From Oscillatoria acuminata PCC 6304 (GTDB lineage: Bacteria; Cyanobacteriota; Cyanobacteriia; Cyanobacteriales; Laspinemataceae): a DNA stretch of 64,000 nt. Positions within the stretch are counted from its first letter, which is position 1, and each line of letters starts with the position of its first letter. Position numbers and translations under genes: made by a program. The stretch spans positions 930,001 to 994,000 of the forward strand of contig NC_019693.1 of assembly GCF_000317105.1 (NCBI RefSeq), written 5' to 3'. A model generated the notes under the pieces. The model had not been told where the DNA came from, did no database searches, and was given only the letters and a program-made list of their open reading frames with translations. This document shows positions 27,373 to 34,861 of this stretch, piece by piece.

Positions 27373-27858
27373 CTATTTGAGTTCTTGCTCATCTTTCATT
27401 TCCATGAGGATGACGGAATAGGAAATGAGTTCATCAACTCCGGTAAAGGTAACTCCTCCTAAAAACATTAACATTCCGAGGACAAAAAGGGATAGGGGAA
27501 AATCCTGATTGACTGGATTTTCCAACAAGTAATCTAGCCCGATCGCCAAGGAACTGAGAATAAATAAAGTGGCAGCAATAATATTGCAAAAAACTGAGTT
27601 TCTAACATATTTAGCGCGACGGAGCAAAAATCTAAGTTGACTTCTAACACTCATTAAGCGGATTTCTTCTTCCCGTTCCACTTCTTGATTGTGGCTAATT
27701 TCTCGGGCCAGTTTTCGGCGTTCATCGGTTAGCAGTCGAATTCTGCTCAATAGGGACGAGTGGCGAGCATTTAATCCCAAAAAAAAGAGAGAACTTGATG
27801 AAATCATGACAGCCGGTGCTACGAGTGCTTGGATAGATTCAGTTGCGGTTGATGGCAT
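27373..27858 (-). CDS. DUF2721 membrane protein
   Basis: A 161-residue protein of the DUF2721 family. Three hydrophobic segments are visible (about residues 11-29, 90-108 and 122-142) with a basic, heptad-like stretch between the first and second (RHSSLLSRIRLLTDERRKLAREI in parts). Function unknown. It is convergent with the PilH-like gene and starts 46 bp after the stop of the CbiX-like gene upstream on the same strand, so the two may be one transcript. Confidence 0.82.
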   Translation of the reverse strand: MPSTATESIQALVAPAVMISSSSLFFLGLNARHSSLLSRIRLLTDERRKLAREISHNQEVEREEEIRLMSVRSQLRFLLRRAKYVRNSVFCNIIAATLFILSSLAIGLDYLLENPVNQDFPLSLFVLGMLMFLGGVTFTGVDELISYSVILMEMKDEQELK

Positions 27859-27904
27859 GACTCGGAACCTCTGGATTGATGAACAAAGAAAAGTTATCTC
27901 TTAT

Positions 27905-28669
27905 TTAAGCCGTCAGTGCTAAGATTAATTCAGCTAATTCTGGCGTTGTGCCGATGGGTTCAGCTAACTGGATATTGAGTTCCGGTTGGCGTTGAGAACG
28001 TTCTCGGGCAAGTTGGCCGATCGCATCGGTGATTCCTCCTGGAAACAGAAAGTAGGGGAGGATACCCAGATCCCGATGTCCCGCTTGAATTAACTGGTCT
28101 ATCCTTTCTTCTAAGTTAGGAGAAATCGACCAGTAAGCGGGGATGGCTTGCAGTCGATTTGCCATTTCCTCCACTACCTGATTACTCCCTACCCGGCGCG
28201 ACCCATGAGATAAAACAATCCACTGTCGATCGCCGGCTTTGCTGTCCTGAACGGCTTGAATTGCCGATTGTAATAAGTGGCTCAATCCGCTAATTTGACT
28301 GCCTAAATGCGGACGTAAATCTAACTGCATAGTGGTTCCCAGGATGTCGTGAGCTTGGGCAATTTCTGCCGGAATATCTTCCTTAACATGAACCCCTTCT
28401 AGGAGAAAAAGGGGTAGGATTTGCAGGCGATCGCATCCCTCCGCACGGGCACGACTGGCAAATGCTGTGATTTGTTGGTGTAATGGCAAGGGATGCAATT
28501 CTAATTGTGCTGTTTCCACCATTGGGAAACTAGACTGACCCTGCTGTTGCTGCAAGCGATCGCGCAATAAATCGGCTAACCCTTGCATCGCGACTTCTGG
28601 ACGAGGGTCGCGACTGCCGTGGGAAACCAGTAAATAAGCCGAGGGAAAGTTCAAAATTGTTTTATCCAA
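27905..28669 (-). CDS. Sirohydrochlorin chelatase (CbiX/SirB type)
   Basis: A 254-residue class II chelatase made of two similar halves, each starting with the substrate/metal histidine motif: 'LLVSHGSRDPRPE' at the N-terminus and 'IVLSHGSRRVGSNQ' in the middle. CbiX/SirB enzymes insert Co2+ (cobalamin) or Fe2+ (siroheme) into sirohydrochlorin. Metal specificity cannot be read from the sequence. Long two-domain forms are usual in cyanobacteria. Confidence 0.9.
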   Translation of the reverse strand: MDKTILNFPSAYLLVSHGSRDPRPEVAMQGLADLLRDRLQQQQGQSSFPMVETAQLELHPLPLHQQITAFASRARAEGCDRLQILPLFLLEGVHVKEDIPAEIAQAHDILGTTMQLDLRPHLGSQISGLSHLLQSAIQAVQDSKAGDRQWIVLSHGSRRVGSNQVVEEMANRLQAIPAYWSISPNLEERIDQLIQAGHRDLGILPYFLFPGGITDAIGQLARERSQRQPELNIQLAEPIGTTPELAELILALTA

Positions 28670-28866
28670 AGTATGCGATCGGGACTGGGTTCAAATGTCA
28701 TCAAATTATCATGACAGGGTTCCTATTTTAATCAAATTGACGCCCTGGAACGCGGGAAAAAATCCCTCCGGGTCCTCTTGCCATCGGGGGACTGCCTCCG
28801 ATTCCTCAATGTAGGGAATCCAGGCTGAGGGAGTCAAGGGGGAGTCTGTGGGAAACCGGAGGGAAA

Positions 28867-29226
28867 TTAGTACCGTGGCACAGTGGAGTCTACAAGTTGG
28901 GAATAGGCATCGATGCCTCCACTAATATTTTTAACCTGGGTGAATCCTTGGGTTTGTAACCACTGGCACATCTGAGCCGATCGGATACCATGATGGCATA
29001 ACACCAGGGTTTCCTTATCCGGATCCAAATGGGTGTAAATCTCCCCGGACCATCGGGAAAACTCGCTCAGGGGAAGGATGGTAAACCCGGCGATCGCCGC
29101 GATTTCCACCTCGTGGGGTTCGCGGACATCAATCAGTTGCAAATCGGAAGCTGCGTTGGCAAGGCGATCGGCGAGTTCTTGAACAGAAATTTGAGCTAGG
29201 GATGGACGCGGATTCGATTGAGTCAT
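28867..29226 (-). CDS. Rhodanese-like protein
   Basis: The start at 29226 (MTQSNPRPSLAQISVQELAD) is preferred over an upstream ATG at 29271. The 119-residue single rhodanese domain has 'LIDVREPHEVEIAAI' (CH2A-like) and the active-site loop CHHGIRS with catalytic cysteine, so it can carry a persulfide; the loop length fits sulfurtransferases rather than phosphatases. Its substrate is unknown. Confidence 0.88.
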   Translation of the reverse strand: MTQSNPRPSLAQISVQELADRLANAASDLQLIDVREPHEVEIAAIAGFTILPLSEFSRWSGEIYTHLDPDKETLVLCHHGIRSAQMCQWLQTQGFTQVKNISGGIDAYSQLVDSTVPRY

Positions 29227-29374
29227 GAGGTCTATAGAGTCTCTAACAGACTGACAAAACAACGTTCTCACTCAAATTGTGCCTTGTTTCGGTCGGATTT
29301 GCCTACAATCACCCCTCTCAACGTCATCCCCTGCATCCTGACATCTGCTTCCTAATTTACACCCGCGTAAAACT

Positions 29375-30961
29375 TCAATCCACCCCCCCTGCTCCTTCCG
29401 ACGATCCGCTCTCATCTGTGGCATCGCATTGTTCCAATTTAGCCGCGATCGCCCCAGCGTGTCGCCACCATTTAGAACCAGCGGACCAACAGCGGGACGG
29501 TAAATGACCAATCGGCGCTTTCAAATTAAATTGAATCCCTTCATACGGGTGCGTTGGATTGTAGGTTTTCCACCCAATGCGATCGCAAAATGCCCCATAA
29601 TCTTTCCCCACCCCTTCATAAATTCGCGATTGGATACTAAACCCAAACCGGGCATCACTATAGTTCACCCACAACAGATCAATCATCTGCAAATCTTCAC
29701 AGGGCATTTTCACAATATCATCTTCAAATAAATAAGCTCTCGGAGATTTACCGACAGCCTGACATAACAAGGTCCGGGTTTCTTCATCCGCTTGTTTCCA
29801 TTTTTTAGCTGCCAGTAAATCTCGTAATTGACTATAATCGATGCCCATCTTTGAGGTGAGGATATCTCGTCCCGGGACTGGATTTGAAGATGGGACTATT
29901 CCAGACCAGAACTGACCCAAGGCATCTCGCCAATTCGTTGTCCGGGGTGGAATTGGGGCAGCTTTGGACTGAACGAGCGATCGCCTCAAAGGAGGAGTCG
30001 CAGAAGGGGCGATCGCCGCAGATGGCGATACCGAAAGTGAGGCTTCTGGAGTCGGATTCAGGTCTTGCAGCACTTCCGTCGCCGACTGATAGCGCTTCGT
30101 GAGAGCATTTTCCACCAGTTTATCCAATATCCGCCCTAACTCAGCACTAACGAGTTTATCTGCCCGGACAAAATCCCGCCACCGCCAACGGTCCTGATTG
30201 GCATCGTATAAATTACCCGGAGACATTCCCGTGAATAAATGCAGGCAAGTCACCCCTAAACTATACAAATCCGTGGCCGGAACAACCTTGCCTCGGCTTT
30301 GTTCCGGGGCCATATACTCTGGCGACCCGATAATTGTTCCGGTTTGCATCATCGCTGTCCCACTTAACAGCTTGGCAATGCCAAAATCAATCAGCACAAT
30401 TTGCCCTGCTTGTTGCTCCGTGAAAGAGGGCCGCTCGCTCCCGATGCGACGAATGATATTAGCCGGTTTGATATCGCGGTGTACAATCTGGCGATCGTGA
30501 ATAAAAGTTAGGACCGGGAGTAAATCATTCAGCAATGCTCGGATTTCGGCTTCCTGATAAGCACCCTTTTGCTTCAGTTCCGAGGAGAGAGTCGGTCCCT
30601 CGATAAACTCCTGAACCAGATACAATCGTTGATTTTGTTCAAAATGGGCCAGGAGGGAGGGGATTTGAGGATGATGCCCCAGATCGTCTAAGCGCACTGC
30701 CTCGTGATAAAAAAGGTCCTTCACCTTATTGATGTGCTGGGTTTCCCCTTTCTGAAAAAACAGTTGCTTGACGACACATTTGGGTTTAGAGGGGATATCT
30801 TCATCCACCGCCAAAAAGGTCCGACCAAATCCCCCATGTCCTAGGGCCTGAATCGGTCGGTAGCGAGCTTTTAGGATTAATTTACTGCCACAGCTTTGGC
30901 AAATTTTGGCCGACTCAGAATTTTGGGGTTGGACGCATCCGGGAATAACGCAGTAGCTCAT
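29375..30961 (-). CDS. Ser/Thr protein kinase fused to a GUN4 domain
   Basis: A 528-residue protein. Its N-terminal four-cysteine knuckle (CVIPGC...ICQSCGSKL, residues 4-26) may bind zinc. A full kinase domain follows (about 32-300): glycine loop GHGGFGRTF, VVKQ lysine, IVHRDIKPAN and LIDFGIAK, activation loop IGSPEYMAPEQ. After a Pro/Ala/Ser linker comes a GUN4 domain (about 375-510: LRDLLAAKKWKQADEETRTLL, RFGFSIQSRIYE, GWKTYNP). GUN4 binds protoporphyrin IX and Mg-protoporphyrin and stimulates Mg-chelatase. The fusion suggests a tetrapyrrole-responsive kinase, which is inference. Catalytic residues look intact. Confidence 0.93.
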   Translation of the reverse strand: MSYCVIPGCVQPQNSESAKICQSCGSKLILKARYRPIQALGHGGFGRTFLAVDEDIPSKPKCVVKQLFFQKGETQHINKVKDLFYHEAVRLDDLGHHPQIPSLLAHFEQNQRLYLVQEFIEGPTLSSELKQKGAYQEAEIRALLNDLLPVLTFIHDRQIVHRDIKPANIIRRIGSERPSFTEQQAGQIVLIDFGIAKLLSGTAMMQTGTIIGSPEYMAPEQSRGKVVPATDLYSLGVTCLHLFTGMSPGNLYDANQDRWRWRDFVRADKLVSAELGRILDKLVENALTKRYQSATEVLQDLNPTPEASLSVSPSAAIAPSATPPLRRSLVQSKAAPIPPRTTNWRDALGQFWSGIVPSSNPVPGRDILTSKMGIDYSQLRDLLAAKKWKQADEETRTLLCQAVGKSPRAYLFEDDIVKMPCEDLQMIDLLWVNYSDARFGFSIQSRIYEGVGKDYGAFCDRIGWKTYNPTHPYEGIQFNLKAPIGHLPSRCWSAGSKWWRHAGAIAAKLEQCDATDESGSSEGAGGVD

Positions 30962-31054
30962 GACTTTGACCAGGGCGCGATCGGGTAAAGTTTAGACGCC
31001 ATAGGGTGTCATTCCCGGTATAACATGGTCTTGAGGATTTACCCCCAAATTCTG

Positions 31055-31426
31055 CTACTGTTTTTTATATTCGTAGGTGTAGAAGCTCTGGAGAGCCCCT
31101 ACCGTTTCAAACTGATAAGCCGGAATTATGGGCAGAGGCAAAGACAAGTCGGTTTTATAAACGCTCCACAACAGAAAGTTTTGTCGCTGAGTCCGACGAC
31201 GGATGATATCCTCGATGTCACTCTGGACGGATCCAATCGCTGCAACACAGGACGCCTTGGGAATGGGTAATCTGTCACAGCCATTTTCTTGGGCATACTC
31301 CATCAGTCGTTGACTGGCATAGTCATGATAAGACTCAGGACCCGGGTTGGTAGCCGCCATTGCTACCCCCAGCCCAACTAATACTGTACCTGTGACCGCC
31401 GCGATCGCATTTTTTTTCTTCATCAC
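31055..31426 (-). CDS. DUF4359 exported protein
   Basis: A 123-residue protein with a short N-terminal signal or anchor segment (MMKKKNAIAAVTGTVLVGLGVAMA) and the DUF4359 pattern 'NPGPESYHDYASQRLMEY', two cysteines in the mature part (GCDRLP and ASCVAAIG) and 'FLLWSVYKTDL'. The family is common in cyanobacteria and uncharacterised. It lies upstream of the kinase gene on the same strand. Confidence 0.8.
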   Translation of the reverse strand: MMKKKNAIAAVTGTVLVGLGVAMAATNPGPESYHDYASQRLMEYAQENGCDRLPIPKASCVAAIGSVQSDIEDIIRRRTQRQNFLLWSVYKTDLSLPLPIIPAYQFETVGALQSFYTYEYKKQ

Positions 31427-31574
31427 TACTCAACGTACCGATTTCTTTGTTTAGACTTCCCCATTCCCCCCCTGAGTTCAGCACCCCTTTCCTGCAATTT
31501 TTGAAAATTTTTGATTTTTTTTTGAAAAAGGGTAGATCAAATCCACAAGGGTGTGTTATAGTAAAAAACGTGGT

Positions 31575-31648
31575 GGCGGGCGTAGCCAAGTGGTTAAGGC
31601 AGTGGATTGTGATTCCACCATTCGCCGGTTCAATCCCGGTCGTTCGCC
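31575..31648 (+). tRNA. tRNA-His (GTG)
   Basis: A complete cloverleaf with anticodon loop TTGTGAT (anticodon GTG). Acceptor GCGGGCG (31576-31582) pairs with CGTTCGC (31641-31647), and the extra G at 31575 pairs with C at 31648, the G-1:C73 identity pair of tRNA-His. The T-loop is TTCAATC. CCA is not encoded. Confidence 0.96.
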
Positions 31649-31652
31649 CTCA

Positions 31653-31700
31653 GATAAGTCAGGGAAACAGTAGTTCTGTATCCCTGACTTATCTTATTTT
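31653..31700 (+). terminator. Terminator of tRNA-His
   Basis: A 13-bp perfect stem (GATAAGTCAGGGA / TCCCTGACTTATC) with an inner ACAG/CTGT stem, followed by TTATTTTA, five bases after the tRNA. Confidence 0.92.
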
Positions 31701-31769
31701 AGTCGGATTTTAGATCAGGGGTTTTCCAAACCGGGAGAAATGCCCTCAAGAATAGGGACTTAACCTGGA

Positions 31770-32705
31770 ATGATGGCAATCAGAGAAATTAATTTAGAAG
31801 TCAATGAGGTGACCGATCGCCTCGATCGCTATTTGGCGTCCCACTTACAGGACCTGTCCCGGTCAAGAATACAGCAATTGATATCACAAAATTGCGTAAA
31901 AGTCAATGGACAGGTTTGCACCTCGAAAAAGATGATGGTGGAAACCGGCGATCGCCTCTGCATCGAGATTCCCCCCGCAGAACCCTTGGAGATTGGCGCA
32001 ACCGAGATTCCCCTGGATATTCTTTATGAAGATGACTGCCTGATTATTATCAATAAACCCGCCGGTTTAGTGGTTCATCCCGCACCGGGACATTCCGATG
32101 ATACCTTAGTCAATGCCTTGTTAGCGCACTGTGAGAACTTGTCCGGGATTGGCGGTGTACAGCGTCCGGGGATTGTTCATCGCTTGGATAAAGATACCAG
32201 TGGGGCGATCGTCGTCGCTAAAACCGATCACGCGCATCAACATCTACAAGGTCAAATTCAAGCCAAAACCGCCCGTCGCGACTATCTCGGGATTATTTAT
32301 GGTGTTCCGAAAACGGAAAGCGGAACCATCGATGCACCGATCGCCAGACATCCCCACGATCGCAAGAAAATGGCAGTCGTTCCTGTAGAAAAAGGCGGCA
32401 GACTGGCGGTAACCCATTGGCAGATTAAAGAACGCTTGGGGAATTATACGTTAATTCATTTTCAACTCGAAACCGGACGGACTCATCAAATCCGCCTCCA
32501 TAGTGCCTATATCGGACATCCGATTGTCGGTGATCCGGTGTATTCCAGTGGGCGATCGCTGGGGGTGAATCTGCCGGGACAAGCGCTACACGCCTGGAGT
32601 CTGACCCTAGAACATCCGGAAACCGGGGAAACCATTCAGGCGATCGCACCCTTACCGGATTATTTTCATAAGTTATTAGAAGTTCTGCGACGGCGATCGA
32701 ACTAA
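31770..32705 (+). CDS. RluD-like 23S rRNA pseudouridine synthase
   Basis: A 311-residue enzyme with an N-terminal S4 RNA-binding domain (TDRLDRYLASHLQDLSRSRIQQLI in parts) and an RluA/RluD-family catalytic domain with Asp in HRLDKDTSGAIVVAK, the 'KPAGLVVHPAPGH' motif and 'GRTHQIRLH'. By analogy it makes pseudouridines in helix 69 of 23S rRNA; the exact target is inferred. Start at ATG 31770 or 31773. Confidence 0.92.
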   Translation: MMAIREINLEVNEVTDRLDRYLASHLQDLSRSRIQQLISQNCVKVNGQVCTSKKMMVETGDRLCIEIPPAEPLEIGATEIPLDILYEDDCLIIINKPAGLVVHPAPGHSDDTLVNALLAHCENLSGIGGVQRPGIVHRLDKDTSGAIVVAKTDHAHQHLQGQIQAKTARRDYLGIIYGVPKTESGTIDAPIARHPHDRKKMAVVPVEKGGRLAVTHWQIKERLGNYTLIHFQLETGRTHQIRLHSAYIGHPIVGDPVYSSGRSLGVNLPGQALHAWSLTLEHPETGETIQAIAPLPDYFHKLLEVLRRRSN

Positions 32706-32730
32706 GGCGATGATCCAGCAAAAAGGTTCC

Positions 32731-32746
32731 AGAAACCGGGTTTCTT
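32731..32746. repeat. AGAAACCGGGTTTCTT palindrome
   Basis: One copy of a short palindrome that recurs at 52314, 52364 and 52400. It is followed at about 32808-32850 by a CCCCCTTCCCTTGTAGGGAA palindrome. Confidence 0.8.
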
Positions 32747-32880
32747 CACCCTTATCTTGGGTAATATCGAGTCTGCTGGATTCACCCTAACAAATCCTTT
32801 CTTCCTCTTCTCCCCCTTCCCTTGTAGGGAAGGGGGTTGGGGGGTTAGGTCATTGTGGGCGATCGAGGGGAAATGATATA

Positions 32881-34041
32881 CTATAATGCGCCAACCTGTT
32901 TTAAGGCTAACTCAGCCGCCCGCTTTTCCGCTTCTTTTTTACTGCGTCCTTTACCCACTCCATACACTTCATTTCCCACCTTCACCTCCACGGTAAAATC
33001 CGGGGAATGATCCGGTCCAGATTGGGCGATCGTTTCATATTTGGGTTGAGTCGGACCGAGATTTTTTTGCACCCATTCTTGAAAGCGATTTTTAGCATCT
33101 AAGAGAATGCCAGATTCAGCCGTCAAGTTGCGATCGAGCAAACCTTCCGCCGCCGATTCAAATAAAGGTTCGACAAAATTGCGGACCGCATCAATCCCGG
33201 AATCCAAGAAATATGCTCCAATAATTGCTTCAAACGTATCACTTAACAACGAATCATTTTTGCGGGCTTTATCTTTAATTGCACCTTTCCCCAACTTCAT
33301 TTTTTTACCCAACTCCAAATAATTGGCAAAATCGGCCAGTTGAGTTTCATCCACCAGGGCCGATCGCAATCGAGTCAATTGAGATTCATTCAAATCGGGA
33401 TAAAGCCGGTAAATAAAATGGGTACTCAGAAAATTGAGAACCGAATCGCCTAAAAACTCCAGGGTTTCATTATTCTGACCCACTTCAGGATGTTCATTCG
33501 CATAAGACCGATGAATTAAAGCCAAATTCAGCAAAGCAGGGTCGCGAAAAGCGGGTAACCTGGGGACATCATCCAAACTTTCGATAATATGAGATTCATC
33601 CGCAACCTTCAAAAGGTCTTGGCTGAATCCGCCCCGTTGGACAAAAACAATCACCTTCTTTTTTCGGCTTTTTAAAACATGACCTAAACTCGTAAAATCT
33701 CCATCTCCCGATACAATAATAAAAATTTCCGCCGAATCAGGTTCTACCGCATAATTGATGCAATCGACAATTAACCTGTGGTCTACACTATTTCTTTCAC
33801 CGGAAGGAACATCAACCCGATTAAACCCCCGGTCAGTCAAATATTTGCCATGAGACTGGCTTTCATGTTTCCAATTAGAATAAGCATGGCACAGCGCCAA
33901 TTCTCCCTGTTTGGCTGAAAACTCTATTAAAAAATCAGCTCGTTCTGGACTAATTTTGACATTTTGACAATCCCAATAAAGCGCGACTCGCGGATAGTTA
34001 GTATTAATCTTTGATTTGGACAATTCTTTTTTAGGAGGCAT
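32881..34041 (-). CDS. NYN nuclease-RNase III-dsRBD fusion protein
   Basis: A 386-residue three-domain protein. Residues about 18-160 form an NYN/PIN-like domain (Asp24 in ALYWDCQNVK, Asp87 or Asp93 in NSVDHRLIVD, Asp113 and Asp115 in SGDGDF). Residues about 165-300 are an RNase III domain with the signature NETLEFLGDSVL (Glu195, Asp199) and DTFEAIIGAY (Asp268, Glu271), so the four catalytic acids are present. Residues about 312-384 are a double-stranded-RNA-binding domain (TVEVKVGNEVYGVGKGRSKKEAEKRAAELAL in parts). RNase III processes rRNA and structured mRNA. The extra NYN nuclease at the N-terminus is unusual and both sites look intact. It stands alone, upstream of a long non-coding stretch. 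Confidence 0.93.
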   Translation of the reverse strand: MPPKKELSKSKINTNYPRVALYWDCQNVKISPERADFLIEFSAKQGELALCHAYSNWKHESQSHGKYLTDRGFNRVDVPSGERNSVDHRLIVDCINYAVEPDSAEIFIIVSGDGDFTSLGHVLKSRKKKVIVFVQRGGFSQDLLKVADESHIIESLDDVPRLPAFRDPALLNLALIHRSYANEHPEVGQNNETLEFLGDSVLNFLSTHFIYRLYPDLNESQLTRLRSALVDETQLADFANYLELGKKMKLGKGAIKDKARKNDSLLSDTFEAIIGAYFLDSGIDAVRNFVEPLFESAAEGLLDRNLTAESGILLDAKNRFQEWVQKNLGPTQPKYETIAQSGPDHSPDFTVEVKVGNEVYGVGKGRSKKEAEKRAAELALKQVGAL

Positions 34042-34790
34042 AAGCGTTAGGTATTTGTCTTGATTATATTTTGAAACAGTCGATAAATCCGGTCCAAGGA
34101 TTAAATACCTTTAATCCTTGGATTAACCCTGATTTTTAACTAACTTATGCTGAATTTGTGGTGTAGTTACACAGTCTCAGAAAAAATTTTTTCTATCCGT
34201 CTGTGATTTTGATTATGTAACTACAGCACAGATCCAACAAGAGAGACAACGCAGTTGCCCCGTTGGGTTGGGAATCGATGGGGTCAAATTGAGTGGCGAT
34301 CGCACCTCAGCCCGTTCTCAAAGTGAGAAACTAGACCTCAGTCGGGCCAGAAACTCATCACCTACCCGTCATGATCATGCCGCCAGTTATAGCAAGTGAC
34401 CGATGATCTCCCCTTTAAAGTGCATTGATTGACAAATCAGAGGAGAAGGCTATCATCAATCCATCGATTGACGAAGAACTGGATTATAACTTTAGACTAG
34501 AGTGATGATATCATAAAAAATTTTCTCTGGGTTGTCAGCTTTTCAAAATATTTCTGGTGATTTTTGTCAAGCGTTTATTAGGGGTTTATGATGGGGTATC
34601 AGCAGAAATTAAGTAGAAAATGAAGGGATTTGGAAACGCCTGAAGTCGCACCACCAAAATTAAAAACCAAATCGGGAAAGTCCGGTTTTGAGTGGGGATC
34701 TGATATCTTAGATGGGGTATTGCTTCCAGTCCAAGGCGCTTCAACCTTTGTCGTTTGTCCTTTGTCCTTTGGATGATTGAATACTCACCG
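34042..34790. other. Long non-coding region
   Basis: No gene. TGTAGTTACA at about 34161-34170 and TGTAACTACA at about 34217-34226 are an inverted pair around AGAAAAAATTTTTTCT. The region is AT-rich near 34490-34580. Confidence 0.5.
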
Positions 34791-34856
34791 ACCAATGACC
34801 AATGACCAATGACCAATGACCAATGACCAACAACCAATGACCAACAACCAATGACC
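34791..34856. repeat. Heptamer (STRR) array, AATGACC units
   Basis: About nine units, AATGACC with AACAACC variants, ending six bases before the ATG of the DUF255 gene. The array therefore forms most of that gene's immediate leader and no Shine-Dalgarno is visible. Confidence 0.92.
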
Positions 34857-34861
34857 CCATT

